Positions 1-8,300 of a stretch of 36,252 nucleotides of DNA are shown here, piece by piece. Below the pieces are notes generated by a model that had not been told where the DNA came from, searched no databases, and saw only the letters and a list, made by a program, of their open reading frames with translations. The stretch comes from Lachnospiraceae bacterium (GTDB lineage Bacteria > Bacillota > Clostridia > Lachnospirales > Lachnospiraceae), in contig JAJQHZ010000105.1 of assembly GCA_021199475.1 (NCBI GenBank), forward strand, positions 1-36,252. Reading direction: 5' to 3'. The position numbers and the translations under genes were made by a program. Each line of letters opens with the position of its first letter. Position 1 is the stretch's first letter.

Positions 1-145
1 CTTATACAGCGTTTTCTTTCTGGAAAAGGGTACTCCCTTAATAATCAGCTAAGGGATAACCCGTCAGGATTTTCGTATTTCTACATTCCCGTCTTTCCAT
101 AAGTGAATGAAAAGCCATTTCTTCGGAAATTGATATGGAATATGA

Positions 146-174
146 TTGCATTTTTCCCGGTTTATTGATATAGT
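146..174 (+). promoter_or_regulatory. Probable sigma-A promoter of the D,D-carboxypeptidase gene
   Basis: TTGCAT at 146-151 and TATAGT at 169-174 are separated by 17 bp. The start codon at 272 lies about 90 bp downstream of the predicted start site. No other gene begins in 1-271; the first 145 bases show nothing further that I can support. Confidence 0.6.
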
Positions 175-271
175 GGAACCAATTTCAGTCCGTTTTTTGC
201 CGGTTTCGGATTGATCAGAAGAAATCACAGGGCGGACCGTGGGGATTACACGAACAGGTAAGGAGATTTTT

Positions 272-1687
272 ATGTCGGGAAAAACATATCTTAGAAGGTT
301 TGGTTACACAAAAAAACGTATGATCACGCTTCTGACGCTGCTGCTGCTCTGCCTGGGGCTGCTCTCATCGGATTTTTCATCCGCGGTCGTTTCGGCGTCG
401 GAATCGACGGAGTCGTCTGCGGATACTTCCGGGACCGGCACCACTGATGCGGTATCCACAGACACTTCCGATGCCGCAGGCAACTCTTCCGGGAGCTCGG
501 CAGACACCTCCGCTGATAGCTCCGCCATCTCCATCTCAAATATTCAGAGTGCTTCGGGCGGGAAATTTGTCAGGCGCAGCGGCCAGTATTATTACCGCCT
601 GTCGGACGGCACCTACGCCATGAACTGCCTGCTGAAGATTAAGGGGAAAATCTACTATTTTTCGGAGACCGGTCGGCGCAAGTATGGCTGGCAGGAGATT
701 GACGGGAATGCTTATTATTTCGGCAAGAAGTCCGAAGGCTACATGTACAAAAGCAAGTGGCTGACCTACAACGAGGACCGCTACTACCTGACCTCAGACG
801 GCACCCCGGCTGTGGGATGGAAAACGATTAAGAGCAAGCGGTATTATTTTTCTTCAGCCGGAGTCGCATGCCGGAGTAAAAAGACCCTTGACGGGACGAC
901 CTATTATTTCAGCAGCAAGACCGGAGCCCTGCTCTATTCCGGGGCGAAGATTTCTATTTCGGCCGACTGTGCGGTGCTGATGAATGCGAAAACCGGAGAA
1001 ATTCTCTATGACCGGTACGGCACGACGAAGCATGCCAATGCCAGCACGACAAAGATTATGACCTGTATTCTTGCGCTTGAAAACTGTAAGCTGAAGACAA
1101 AGGTGACGGCTTCTGCGAAGGCCGCCGCCCAGGAGCCCACTAAGATTTATCTGCATGAGGGCGAGGTTTTTTATATGAAGGATCTGCTGTACGCCCTGAT
1201 GCTCCCCTCGGGAAATGACGCGGCCGTGGCGATTGCGGAGCACATCAGCGGCAGCACGAAGGCCTTCGCGAAGCTGATGAATGCGAAGGCAAAAGAGATT
1301 GGCTGTACCTCGACGCATTTTGTGACCCCGAACGGTCTTGACGCGGGAAAGAATCACTACACGACCGCGCAGGATCTCGCAAAGATCGCGGCATACGCCT
1401 ACAAAAACAGCACTTTCCGCAAGATTATCCGCACGCGGACCTACAGCTTCACCAGCCTCAGCGGCTACTCGTACTATCTGACGACCACCAATGAGCTGCT
1501 CGGCAATATGAAGGGCGTGACCGGAATGAAGACCGGCTATACCAACAAAGCCGGGTACTGCTTTGTCGGCAGCGTCAAGTCAAAGGGCGGCGACGTATAC
1601 ATCGCGGTCGTGCTCGGCGCCTCGACCAGCGAATCCCGCTGGAGCGATGCGAAAAAGCTGCTGAGCTACGCCTATAATCTGAAATAA
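272..1687 (+). CDS. Secreted D-alanyl-D-alanine carboxypeptidase with cell-wall-binding repeats
   Basis: Serine-type penicillin-binding D,D-carboxypeptidase (peptidase S11, DacA/DacF type) that trims the terminal D-Ala of peptidoglycan stem peptides outside the membrane. The three active-site motifs are visible: STTK at residues 258-261, SGN at 313-315 and KTG at 420-422. A basic N-terminus and hydrophobic core (about residues 17-31) form a signal peptide. A Ser/Thr/Asp-rich linker follows (about 40-90). Then come Tyr/Trp-rich repeats (about 105-235, units such as GRRKYGWQEIDGNAYYF) of the choline/glucan-binding type, probably wall-anchoring. The ATG at 272 is chosen because AGGAG lies 8 bases upstream; an in-frame GTG at 239 has no ribosome-binding site. 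The protein lacks an obvious C-terminal amphipathic anchor, so the N-terminal repeats may replace it. It converges on the MGMT-like gene. Confidence 0.9.
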   Translation: MSGKTYLRRFGYTKKRMITLLTLLLLCLGLLSSDFSSAVVSASESTESSADTSGTGTTDAVSTDTSDAAGNSSGSSADTSADSSAISISNIQSASGGKFVRRSGQYYYRLSDGTYAMNCLLKIKGKIYYFSETGRRKYGWQEIDGNAYYFGKKSEGYMYKSKWLTYNEDRYYLTSDGTPAVGWKTIKSKRYYFSSAGVACRSKKTLDGTTYYFSSKTGALLYSGAKISISADCAVLMNAKTGEILYDRYGTTKHANASTTKIMTCILALENCKLKTKVTASAKAAAQEPTKIYLHEGEVFYMKDLLYALMLPSGNDAAVAIAEHISGSTKAFAKLMNAKAKEIGCTSTHFVTPNGLDAGKNHYTTAQDLAKIAAYAYKNSTFRKIIRTRTYSFTSLSGYSYYLTTTNELLGNMKGVTGMKTGYTNKAGYCFVGSVKSKGGDVYIAVVLGASTSESRWSDAKKLLSYAYNLK

Positions 1688-1853
1688 AGGGGCATGCTGC
1701 TTTTCGCTCAGACAAGTCCATCTCTGCACTGTAAAGTATAGATACCCAGACAGCTTCCGGTAGGGGACAGTCGTGAAATGACTTGCCGAACGCACAATTC
1801 AAGGGCCAGAAAAGCCTCGATGCAATATGCGGCAGCTCTGACGGGAAAGCCGC

Positions 1854-2180
1854 TCAGAACCGCACGTTCTTCCACTGATATTTGTCCAGGTTCACCCTGC
1901 CGTCTTCGAAGACAATCCCCTCGGCCTCCAGCAGGGAGACCTGGCGGTTTTCCCCGCCAAACGCAAAGGCCTTTGACACCTCGCCGAATCGGTTCACGAC
2001 CCGGTAGCAGGGAATCTGCTCCGGGTCCGGATTGACGTGCAGCGCGTACCCAACCACGCGCGAAAGGCGCCGGTTCCCGACCAGTGACGCGATCTGCCCG
2101 TACGTGGCGACCTGCCCGTAGGGAATCTGTTTTACTACCTCATAGATTTTCTCAAATGTATTTTCAGAATGTTCTCTCAT
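1854..2180 (-). CDS. MGMT-family DNA-repair protein (alkyltransferase-like), 108 aa
   Basis: A single-domain relative of O6-alkylguanine-DNA alkyltransferase, covering only the C-terminal DNA-binding/active-site domain. It has the family motifs PYGQVATYGQIA (20-31), RLSRVVGYAL (38-47) and IPCYRVVNRFGE (56-67). The acceptor Cys58 is present, so it is not an ordinary ATL protein, where this Cys is Trp or Ala. However, the usual His after the Cys (PCHRV) is Tyr59. Whether it dealkylates DNA or only flags damage for excision repair cannot be read from sequence. A GGGAG-type site precedes the ATG. The gene has its own promoter (2286-2313) and a leader rich in hairpins (THR1). Confidence 0.85.
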   Translation of the reverse strand: MREHSENTFEKIYEVVKQIPYGQVATYGQIASLVGNRRLSRVVGYALHVNPDPEQIPCYRVVNRFGEVSKAFAFGGENRQVSLLEAEGIVFEDGRVNLDKYQWKNVRF

Positions 2181-2215
2181 TTCCCTGTCTCCCTGATTCT
2201 ATATTGCGCGGCTTT

Positions 2216-2284
2216 ACTCGCAGCACAGCTGCTCGTTGAGCCTTGTGATTCTCTGCTGCAAGCAGCGAGAATCCCTTCGGCTCA
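2216..2284 (-). repeat. THR1: diverged two-hairpin repeat in the MGMT-gene leader
   Basis: Read on the minus strand, an outer stem TGAGCC/GGCTCA (2279-2284 with 2237-2242) encloses a near-perfect hairpin (GATTCTC arm, 2247-2273). A second small hairpin (GCAGC/GCTGC with a 3-nt loop, 2220-2232) follows. The architecture matches the other THR copies, but the sequence is diverged. It lies between the promoter at 2286-2313 and the start at 2180, so it is transcribed. Confidence 0.45.
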
Positions 2285-2285
2285 C

Positions 2286-2313
2286 ATTATAACAGGAAGC
2301 AATCGATTGTCAA
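2286..2313 (-). promoter_or_regulatory. Probable promoter of the MGMT-family gene
   Basis: On the minus strand TTGACA (2308-2313) and TATAAT (2286-2291) are 16 bp apart, giving a transcript with a leader of about 100 nt. Confidence 0.6.
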
Positions 2314-2318
2314 CCGAT

Positions 2319-2398
2319 CGAGTAGGATGCGACTTGTCGGCTCCTACTCGCCCGCGCGGCGCTGGATGTCCAGTGGACATCCGGCTCTGCGCATAAAA
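2319..2398 (-). repeat. THR2: two-hairpin repeat
   Basis: Minus-strand order is TTTTATGCGCAGAGCC, a perfect hairpin GGATGTCC...GGACATCC (2364-2382), a GC-rich linker, then a 9-bp stem CGAGTAGGA/TCCTACTCG (2319-2327 with 2342-2350) holding an inner GCCGAC/GTCGC hairpin. The GAGTAGG stem and the TATGCRCAGAGCC border are shared with THR12. The remainder of 2399-2587 shows no clear gene; an AT-rich TATAAT-like box near 2565-2575 might serve the MoxR gene. Confidence 0.65.
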
Positions 2399-2587
2399 AC
2401 GATTGATTTTTTCGCAAATTCCCTTTATGATAGGTTCGTTCGTATTCGTCATGCGAAGTACATACGCTGGCTGGAAACCTGGCTGCTGCTACTGCTTTTG
2501 CACCTCCTTTTCCTGCGATGCCAGCAGATACCGATGGCAGCAAATACCATTGGCTGGATTTTATATATAATTAGAACGGGGATCGTT

Positions 2588-4231
2588 ATGAACATTAAAC
2601 GTGCAAAAAATGAAATCAAGGATACCATTGAGGCGTATCTGTTAAAGGATGAGTTCGGGGAGTATGTGATTCCGCAGATCCGGCAGCGTCCGGTGCTGCT
2701 GCTCGGCGCTCCCGGCATTGGAAAGACGCAGATCATGGAGCAGATTGCCCGCGAGTGTCAGATCGGGCTGGTGTCCTACACCATCACGCACCACACCCGG
2801 CAGAGCGCGATCGGGTTGCCGTTTCTCTCGAAAATGGTGTTTGATGACCAGGAGTACACCGTTACGGAATATACTATGAGTGAGATTGTCGCGTCCATTT
2901 ACAAAAAAATGGAGGCGACCGGGCTGCGGGAAGGCATTCTGTTTATCGACGAGATTAACTGCGTCTCGGAGACCCTGGCTCCGGCCATGCTGCAGTTTCT
3001 GCAGTGCAAGACCTTCGGCAGCCATGAGATTCCGCAGGGATGGATCATTGTCGCGGCCGGGAATCCGCCCGAATACAACAAATCCGTCCGGGAGTTCGAT
3101 GTGGTGACCATGGACCGTGTGAAAAAGATTGAGGTGGAGCCGGATTATGCGGTGTGGAAGGAGTATGCGCAAAAGGAGCAGATTCACTCCGCCGTGATTT
3201 CCTATCTCGACACGCGCCCTGGCAGCTTTTACAAAATGGAGACGACCGTGGACGGGCGCAAATTCGCGACCCCGCGCGGCTGGGAGGATCTCTCCACCAT
3301 GCTGCGCGTCTATGAATCCCTTGGAAAAGAAATGGACCGCGAGGTCGTGGTTCAGTATATCCAGCATGAAACGATTGCGAAGGACTTTGCCAACTATCTG
3401 GAACTGTATCGGAAATACCAGATGGATTACCAGCTGGACCGGGTGCTGAACGGCCAGATTGACGAGGTGCTTCTGAAAAAAGCTGCGCATGCGCCGTTTG
3501 ACGAGCGCCTTGCGGTTGTCAATCTGCTGCTCTCCCGCTGCCGGGAAGCCTTTGCCGCTTATCTCGGGCAGGAGGATGTCAATACACTTCTGTATGAACA
3601 GCTGAAGATATTAAAAAATGCCATCTTTGCGGATTCTGATTGTGTGGGAGGGACCTCTGCAGCCATCGCAAAGGAGCCCGTAACCGTTGCAACGGATTCT
3701 GCATCCATTGCAGCGGCTTCTGCATCCGAAAATACCGGCATCGCTGAGAAAACGATTACCCGCACACGCGCTTACCGCGCCCACGCCTGTCTGACCGACA
3801 GGATTGCACAGTTTTATGAGGACTATGAGCAAAAGAAAACCGCCGGTCTGCTTTCACGCGCGGAGGATCGCCGGTATCGACAGGCGGCGGAAGTGCTGGA
3901 ATCCTATTACCAACATTTGAAGACCTCTGAACTTTCAAAACCGGAGGAAGCGTTTGACTGGATAAAGAGTCAGTTTGACCAGGCGCAGGATGCTCTGGAT
4001 ATAAGCTTCGAAGAAGCAGGCAGCCTGCTGGAGCACGCTTTCGATTTCATCGAAGCCGCATTCGGCAGCGGGCAGGAGACGGTCGTCTTTATCACAAACC
4101 TGAATACAGACAGCTACTGCGTCCGATTTCTGCGTCAATATGACTGCGAACGCTACTACCGCTACAACAAAGAGCTGCTTTTTGATGAAAGAAGCCGCAC
4201 CATCGAGGCGCGGCTTGAAGAACTTATTTAA
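2588..4231 (+). CDS. MoxR-type AAA+ ATPase (pair 1)
   Basis: AAA+ ATPase of the MoxR/RavA-like class, which usually acts as a chaperone or remodelling factor for a VWA-domain partner. Walker A is GAPGIGKT at residues 40-47 and Walker B is ILFIDEIN with D121/E122. A sensor-1 Asn occurs in the AAGNPPEYN segment (about 155-163). The region after about residue 330 is an acidic, helical extension of unknown role. The ATG at 2588 is chosen because homology to AAA+ proteins begins there; an upstream in-frame extension to 2327 runs through the THR2 repeat and is not protein-like. The likely partner is the VWA protein at 6648-8300, from which it is separated by minus-strand ilvE and a toxin-antitoxin pair. 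It ends 2 bp from the end of ilvE (convergent). Confidence 0.8.
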   Translation: MNIKRAKNEIKDTIEAYLLKDEFGEYVIPQIRQRPVLLLGAPGIGKTQIMEQIARECQIGLVSYTITHHTRQSAIGLPFLSKMVFDDQEYTVTEYTMSEIVASIYKKMEATGLREGILFIDEINCVSETLAPAMLQFLQCKTFGSHEIPQGWIIVAAGNPPEYNKSVREFDVVTMDRVKKIEVEPDYAVWKEYAQKEQIHSAVISYLDTRPGSFYKMETTVDGRKFATPRGWEDLSTMLRVYESLGKEMDREVVVQYIQHETIAKDFANYLELYRKYQMDYQLDRVLNGQIDEVLLKKAAHAPFDERLAVVNLLLSRCREAFAAYLGQEDVNTLLYEQLKILKNAIFADSDCVGGTSAAIAKEPVTVATDSASIAAASASENTGIAEKTITRTRAYRAHACLTDRIAQFYEDYEQKKTAGLLSRAEDRRYRQAAEVLESYYQHLKTSELSKPEEAFDWIKSQFDQAQDALDISFEEAGSLLEHAFDFIEAAFGSGQETVVFITNLNTDSYCVRFLRQYDCERYYRYNKELLFDERSRTIEARLEELI

Positions 4232-4233
4232 TT

Positions 4234-5259
4234 TTATTTAATTCTATAAATCCAGCCTTCCGGCGCTTCGATGCGGCCCATCTGGATGCCGGTCAGCGTG
4301 TCATACAGCTTCTTCGTCACCGGACCCATCTCCGTCATGCCGCTCGGCAGGCAGATCTCGTTGCCGTGATCGACGATCTTTCCGACCGGAGAAATCACGG
4401 CTGCGGTACCGCACAGTCCGCACTCTGCGAAATCCTTGACCTCATCAAAGAGCACCTCGCGCTCCTCTACCTCCAGGCCGAGATATTCCTTCGCCACGGT
4501 GATCAGAGAACGGCGGGTGATGGACGGCAGAATGCTGTCGGACTTCGGCGTCACGACCTTATTGTCCTTTGTCACAAAGAGGAAGTTCGCGCCGCCGGTC
4601 TCCTCGACCTTCGTCCTGGTCGCCGGATCCAGATACATGTTCTCATCAAAGCCTTTCTTATGTGCGTCCACGATCGCGTACAGGCTCATCGCGTAGTTCA
4701 GACCCGCCTTGATGTGACCGGTCCCGTGAGGTGCCGCGCGGTCAAAATCGGAAACACGGATCGTCAGCGGCTTCGCGCCTCCCTTGAAGTACGGGCCTAC
4801 CGGGGTCGTGAATACGCGGAACTGATACTCATCCGCCGGTGCTACACCAATGACTGCGCTGCTGCCGAAAATAAACGGGCGGATGTAGAGTGTCGCGCCG
4901 GAGCCGTAAGGCGGAACATACGCCTCGTTCGCAGCTACGGTTTCCGATACTGCCTGCACAAAGCGCTCCTCCGGGAATACCGGAATCTCCAGGCGCTCAC
5001 AGGAGGATTTCAGGCGCGCGGCATTCAGGTCCGGGCGGAACATCACAATGTGTCCATCCTCGGTCGTATAAGCCTTCAGTCCCTCAAAACAGGTCTGCGC
5101 ATACTGCAGTACCCCTGCACACTCGCTGATGGACACGGTCGCATCCGAAATCAGCTCTCCGTCATCCCATGCGCCGTCCTTATAATGCGCCACGAACCGC
5201 TTGTCCGTCTGCACATAGCCAAATCCAAGATTTGCCCAGTCAATGTTCTTTTTCTCCAT
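4234..5259 (-). CDS. ilvE: Branched-chain amino acid aminotransferase
   Basis: PLP-dependent fold-type IV aminotransferase interconverting Leu/Ile/Val with their 2-oxo acids, using glutamate. The length of 341 aa matches the BCAT subgroup. The PLP lysine is K184 in the GHIKAGLNYA segment, and the VEETGGANF motif that holds the cofactor pyridine nitrogen follows. Other BCAT signatures are CFEGLKAY (57-64) and LYIRPF (124-129). The start at 5259 is set by AAGGAAGG about 10 nt upstream; a longer frame to 5343 lacks a site. The gene stands alone with its own promoter (5391-5419). Its leader of about 120 nt is too short for a T-box, though two overlapping small hairpins around CTTCTGGCG are possible. 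Confidence 0.95.
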   Translation of the reverse strand: MEKKNIDWANLGFGYVQTDKRFVAHYKDGAWDDGELISDATVSISECAGVLQYAQTCFEGLKAYTTEDGHIVMFRPDLNAARLKSSCERLEIPVFPEERFVQAVSETVAANEAYVPPYGSGATLYIRPFIFGSSAVIGVAPADEYQFRVFTTPVGPYFKGGAKPLTIRVSDFDRAAPHGTGHIKAGLNYAMSLYAIVDAHKKGFDENMYLDPATRTKVEETGGANFLFVTKDNKVVTPKSDSILPSITRRSLITVAKEYLGLEVEEREVLFDEVKDFAECGLCGTAAVISPVGKIVDHGNEICLPSGMTEMGPVTKKLYDTLTGIQMGRIEAPEGWIYRIK

Positions 5260-5390
5260 AATAATTATCCTTCCTTTGTGTAATTTATAAAAGGCTTCTG
5301 TTCGCCAGAAGTCCTGGCGCTGCGGGGGCATCCATACCGGCAAAGAATCCGCATCATCCGCCGCGGCAGCACTCTTTTTGCACTGATTTT

Positions 5391-5419
5391 AGTTTACGCT
5401 TGCAAAAGAAGCCTGTCAA
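5391..5419 (-). promoter_or_regulatory. ilvE promoter
   Basis: Minus strand TTGACA (5414-5419), 17-bp spacer, TAAACT (5391-5396). The -35 box overlaps the stop codon of the upstream HEPN remnant at 5416. Confidence 0.7.
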
Positions 5420-6067
5420 GAGATTATGACGTTTGAATCTTGATTTACTTGATTTGAATCTTGTTCTGATTCTTGTTTTGATTCTCGCTTTGTTTCCTGT
5501 CTCTGTAAATAATCTTCTGCAAGATTCAAAAGCTGCTCAACATTTTTAATCTGTTGTGCCGTCACATCCTTAGATGCTATATAAAATTCGTCATAATCAC
5601 TAGTACATCGTCTTCCAAATAGCTCGACTTTAGACGCAGGATGAATTTTCATATGCGAGGCGGAAGAAGGAGGCGTAGCGGTGGCTACGTCGACTGATGA
5701 CAACGAAGCAGATGGAAATTCAGACAAGTATAAAGTCGAGATAATTTGGAGACGAGGTACTAGCATGCCTGATTTCTTCTGCTTTCACAATTTTTCTGCC
5801 CAAATCGCGAGGAAAAATTTCCTCATGAATATAATTTTTATTAAAATAGCCTAACGTATCTTTGTGTCGCTTAAATGCAACGCCCTCATTCGCAAGTACT
5901 GCAGAAATCGAATGAAAAATACTATAATACGCACGATTATTCGCTCCTCGATACTGCCCGGCATCAAAAATAAGCTTTGCTGTCTCTAAATCTTCTCTTG
6001 CCACCTTCAGTCTATGCATAGCCAAATCATATGGTGTGCCAGCATCCATAGCATCATGTTCTTTCAT
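5416..6067 (-). pseudogene. HEPN-domain toxin gene (HepT-like) interrupted by a MITE-like insertion
   Basis: The HEPN RNase half of an MNT-HEPN toxin-antitoxin pair. The N-terminal part (from 6067) reads through the HEPN signature with R45 and H52 in RAYYSIFH, then up to EEIRHAS. At that point a 156-bp element enters and the frame shifts. The C-terminal part resumes in another frame at SDYDEFYIASKDVT and ends at 5416. Deleting 5604-5759 plus one copy of the flanking CTAG (160 bp) rejoins the frames and gives an uninterrupted 163-aa protein with RHASDYDEFY across the junction. So the gene was intact before insertion. The start at 6067 has GGAGGGAG upstream and overlaps the antitoxin gene by 14 bp. 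The truncated product keeps the RNase motif but loses the last helices. Confidence 0.85.
5600..5763. mobile_element. MITE-like inverted-repeat element inserted in the HEPN gene, with CTAG target duplication
   Basis: The element core is 5604-5759 (156 bp). Its ends are imperfect inverted repeats of about 33 bp: TACATCGTCTTCCAAAT reading inward from 5604, TACCTCGTCTCCAAAT reading inward from 5759, both followed by CTCGACTTTA. It is flanked by CTAG at 5600-5603 and 5760-5763. The centre holds a small perfect hairpin CGTAGC-GGTG-GCTACG. There is no room for a transposase, so it must have been moved in trans. The precise rejoining of the HEPN frame upon removal defines the ends independently of the repeats. 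Confidence 0.85.
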
Positions 6068-6395
6068 ATACCACCACTCCCTCCGTCTGTACATTCCTGT
6101 AAAAAGGATATGCGGATGCCCAGTATTGAAAATGTCGGATATTCTTTACTACTGGCATAACCCATATATCATAATTTACATTATACTCATATCCTAATTC
6201 AGACAGTGCATCTGAATATACTTCCATCTTTTCATCCGGCAAATCTACCAGAAGCATAATATCTACATCTGAATCCGGAGTAAAATCACCTCTGGCATAC
6301 GAGCCATAAAGAATCATACTCTTCAGGTGTGATCCATAGATTTTTAATACATCTGACAAATACATCGCAAGCAAAGATTTCATATTTCCCGACAC
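6054..6395 (-). CDS. MNT-domain nucleotidyltransferase antitoxin (MntA-like)
   Basis: Minimal nucleotidyltransferase, 113 aa. It carries GSYARGDFTPDSDVD, matching the GS-x10-D-x-D signature (G31, S32, D43, D45), with a further acidic residue in NYDIWVM. Characterised MntA proteins paired with HepT neutralise the HEPN RNase by AMPylating it; the same role is inferred here from the adjacent, overlapping HEPN gene. A GTG at 6395 is favoured as start because GAGGAGGG lies about 6 nt upstream; an in-frame ATG at 6383 is the alternative. With the HEPN gene broken, the antitoxin may be without a target. The gene is AT-rich relative to neighbours, consistent with acquisition together with the toxin. 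Confidence 0.8.
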   Translation of the reverse strand: MSGNMKSLLAMYLSDVLKIYGSHLKSMILYGSYARGDFTPDSDVDIMLLVDLPDEKMEVYSDALSELGYEYNVNYDIWVMPVVKNIRHFQYWASAYPFYRNVQTEGVVVYERT

Positions 6396-6417
6396 ATCTA
6401 TCCCTCCTCATTCTTTC

Positions 6418-6446
6418 AGTATAAAAAAAACAGAACTATTTATCAA
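6418..6446 (-). promoter_or_regulatory. Probable promoter of the MNT-HEPN pair
   Basis: Minus strand TTGATA (6441-6446), 17-bp spacer, TATACT (6418-6423), about 20 bp upstream of the GTG start. Confidence 0.5.
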
Positions 6447-6503
6447 CTGTTTTTTACAAAAATAAAATAGTCGGATTGCCCTTTTAATTGCAGTTGTGAT
6501 AAA

Positions 6504-6597
6504 ATATATGATCTAATGAAAGCCGCGCATTTAAAGTTGCGCTTCGCGCAGGGCGCGGCCTTCGTCCATACTCGGCTAGCGAGTATGGATATATGAT
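6504..6597 (+). repeat. THR3: two-hairpin repeat upstream of the VWA gene, with 9-bp direct repeats
   Basis: The outer stem GCCGCGC/GGCGCGGC (from 6522) has a one-sided ATTTAAA bulge and an inner hairpin TGCGC-TTCG-CGCA. A linker CTTCGTC and a 10-bp perfect hairpin (CCATACTCG arm, about 6566-6587) follow. ATATATGAT occurs on both sides, at 6504-6512 and 6589-6597, a possible target duplication. It lies about 50 bp upstream of the VWA start, P1-first relative to that gene. Confidence 0.7.
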
Positions 6598-6647
6598 ATG
6601 TTAAGCAGACAAAAATGATATATAGGCAGAGACAGAAAGGACGTTAA

Positions 6648-8300
6648 ATGAGCATTCTTTATGATGAGCAGGCCCGTGAACTGGCATTCGCTGAGGTGGC
6701 GCAGGATATCCTGCGGGGCGCACAAAATGAGCTTTACCTGAATATGCGCTTTCTGGACGTAGCGCTCTCGTCGCTCGCGCTCCTGCCGGACGGGCAGATT
6801 CGCCCGGCAGGAACCGACGGCACGGTCTTTTATTTTCGTCCGGATTCTCTGGCGGAGCTTTTTCGCAAGGGACGCGAGTCGGTGAACCGGCTCTATTTGC
6901 ACAGCATTCTGCACTGTCTGTTTGCGCATTTGTGGGAGAGAAATCCGGTCGAAGCGTTCTCCGTACAGCCTGGCTTCGCCCCAGACGACCCTTCACGGGA
7001 CGGTCAGCGGTCTCACACAGGTTCCCACATAGGTTCTTACATAGGTTCTCACATAGGTACCGTGGCAGATGACACCGGCCATGGAAACACCGTGCGCAGG
7101 AGCAGCGTGAAGGATAAAGAATACTGGAATCTTGCCTGCGATATTGCAGTTGAGTACATCATTGACGGACTTTATATCCGCGCAGTCCACCGGCCGATGT
7201 CCGCACTGCGGCGGGGATTTTATCGTGCGCTGGAGGAAGACGCTGCGGCATCCGGCAGCCGCCCCGCTCTGACCGCCCAGCGCATTTACCGCTACCTTTG
7301 CCGGATTCACCCGGTACAGGCCAAATTAGATCAGCTAAAATGGGAGTTTGCCGTGGACGACCACAGCCGATGGGTGCAGGATTCTGCATCTCCTCCCAAT
7401 GCGCTGGATTCCCAGATGAAAAACCGCTCCCAAAAGGAAGCCGACGACAAAAACAGCAAAGAAACCAACGATACCGGCGATACGCCGGATACTGCGCAGA
7501 ATCAGCTTCCCACTCCGGATCAAAACAAAACACGCCAGGAGCAGCAGGCACCCGACGCTTCGGATGTGCAAAAAAAGTGGGAGGACATCCGCGACCGCAT
7601 GCAGACGGAGTTGGAAACCTTCGGCAAGAACAATTCCGACGATGTGAAAGCGCTGGAGGAGCAGATTTGCGCTGCGAACCGCAAGCGCTATGACTATCGC
7701 GACTTTCTGCGGAAATTTTCGGTTCTGAAGGAAGAAATGCAGGTGGATATCGACTCGTTTGACTATATTTATTATCATTACGGCATGGATGTCTATGGGA
7801 ATATGCCGCTGATCGAGCCGCTTGAGACGAAGGAAGTCAAAAAAATTGAGGACTTCGTGATCGTGCTGGACACGTCCATGTCCTGCCAGGGCGACCTGCT
7901 GCTGCATTTTCTGGAGGAAACCTACAGCATCCTAAGTGAATCGGAAAGCTTTTTCCGGAAAATTCATATTCACATCCTGCAGTGCGACGACCGCGTGCAG
8001 GAGGACGTGCTGATCACCAATCAAAAAGAAATGCAGGAATACCTCGAGCATTTCACGGTGCGGGGCTTCGGCGGCACCGATTTTAGGCCGCCGTTTGCAC
8101 GTGTCAGCGAGCTGATGCGCAGGCAGTGCTTTACGAAGCTGCGCGGGCTGATTTACTTCACCGATGGCTACGGCACCTTCCCGGTCAAAAAGCCGCCCTA
8201 CGACACTGCATTTGTATTTTTGCGGGAGGATTACCGCGACTTGGATGTACCGCCGTGGGCGATCAAGCTCATAGTGGATGAGGAAGATCTGCGGAGTTAA
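6648..8300 (+). CDS. VWA-domain protein with N-terminal metallopeptidase-like region (DUF2201-like; pair 1)
   Basis: 550 aa. The N-terminal part contains LYLHSILHCLFAHLW (about 83-97), resembling the His-rich putative metallopeptidase helix of DUF2201 proteins. The C-terminal part is a von Willebrand A domain whose metal site D408-x-S410-x-S412 (DTSMS) is intact, followed by GGTDFRPPF and FTDGYGTFP. VWA proteins of this kind act with MoxR ATPases; the plausible partner is the ATPase at 2588-4231. The middle (about 250-320) is charged, Asn/Asp/Gln-rich linker. Residues about 121-138 are a run of 12-bp tandem repeats (7009-7060) encoding His-Ile-Gly-Ser units. AGAAAGGA upstream supports the ATG. 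It overlaps the end of the convergent DegV gene by 4 bp. Confidence 0.75.
   Translation: MSILYDEQARELAFAEVAQDILRGAQNELYLNMRFLDVALSSLALLPDGQIRPAGTDGTVFYFRPDSLAELFRKGRESVNRLYLHSILHCLFAHLWERNPVEAFSVQPGFAPDDPSRDGQRSHTGSHIGSYIGSHIGTVADDTGHGNTVRRSSVKDKEYWNLACDIAVEYIIDGLYIRAVHRPMSALRRGFYRALEEDAAASGSRPALTAQRIYRYLCRIHPVQAKLDQLKWEFAVDDHSRWVQDSASPPNALDSQMKNRSQKEADDKNSKETNDTGDTPDTAQNQLPTPDQNKTRQEQQAPDASDVQKKWEDIRDRMQTELETFGKNNSDDVKALEEQICAANRKRYDYRDFLRKFSVLKEEMQVDIDSFDYIYYHYGMDVYGNMPLIEPLETKEVKKIEDFVIVLDTSMSCQGDLLLHFLEETYSILSESESFFRKIHIHILQCDDRVQEDVLITNQKEMQEYLEHFTVRGFGGTDFRPPFARVSELMRRQCFTKLRGLIYFTDGYGTFPVKKPPYDTAFVFLREDYRDLDVPPWAIKLIVDEEDLRS

Noticed and set aside
2327-2587. N-terminal extension of the MoxR ATPase
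   Set aside because: It translates the THR2 repeat and AT-rich promoter region; the ATG at 2588 begins the AAA+ similarity.
4366-5283. Long plus-strand frame opposite ilvE
   Set aside because: Shadow of the well-supported aminotransferase gene; Arg/Leu/His-rich composition without domains.
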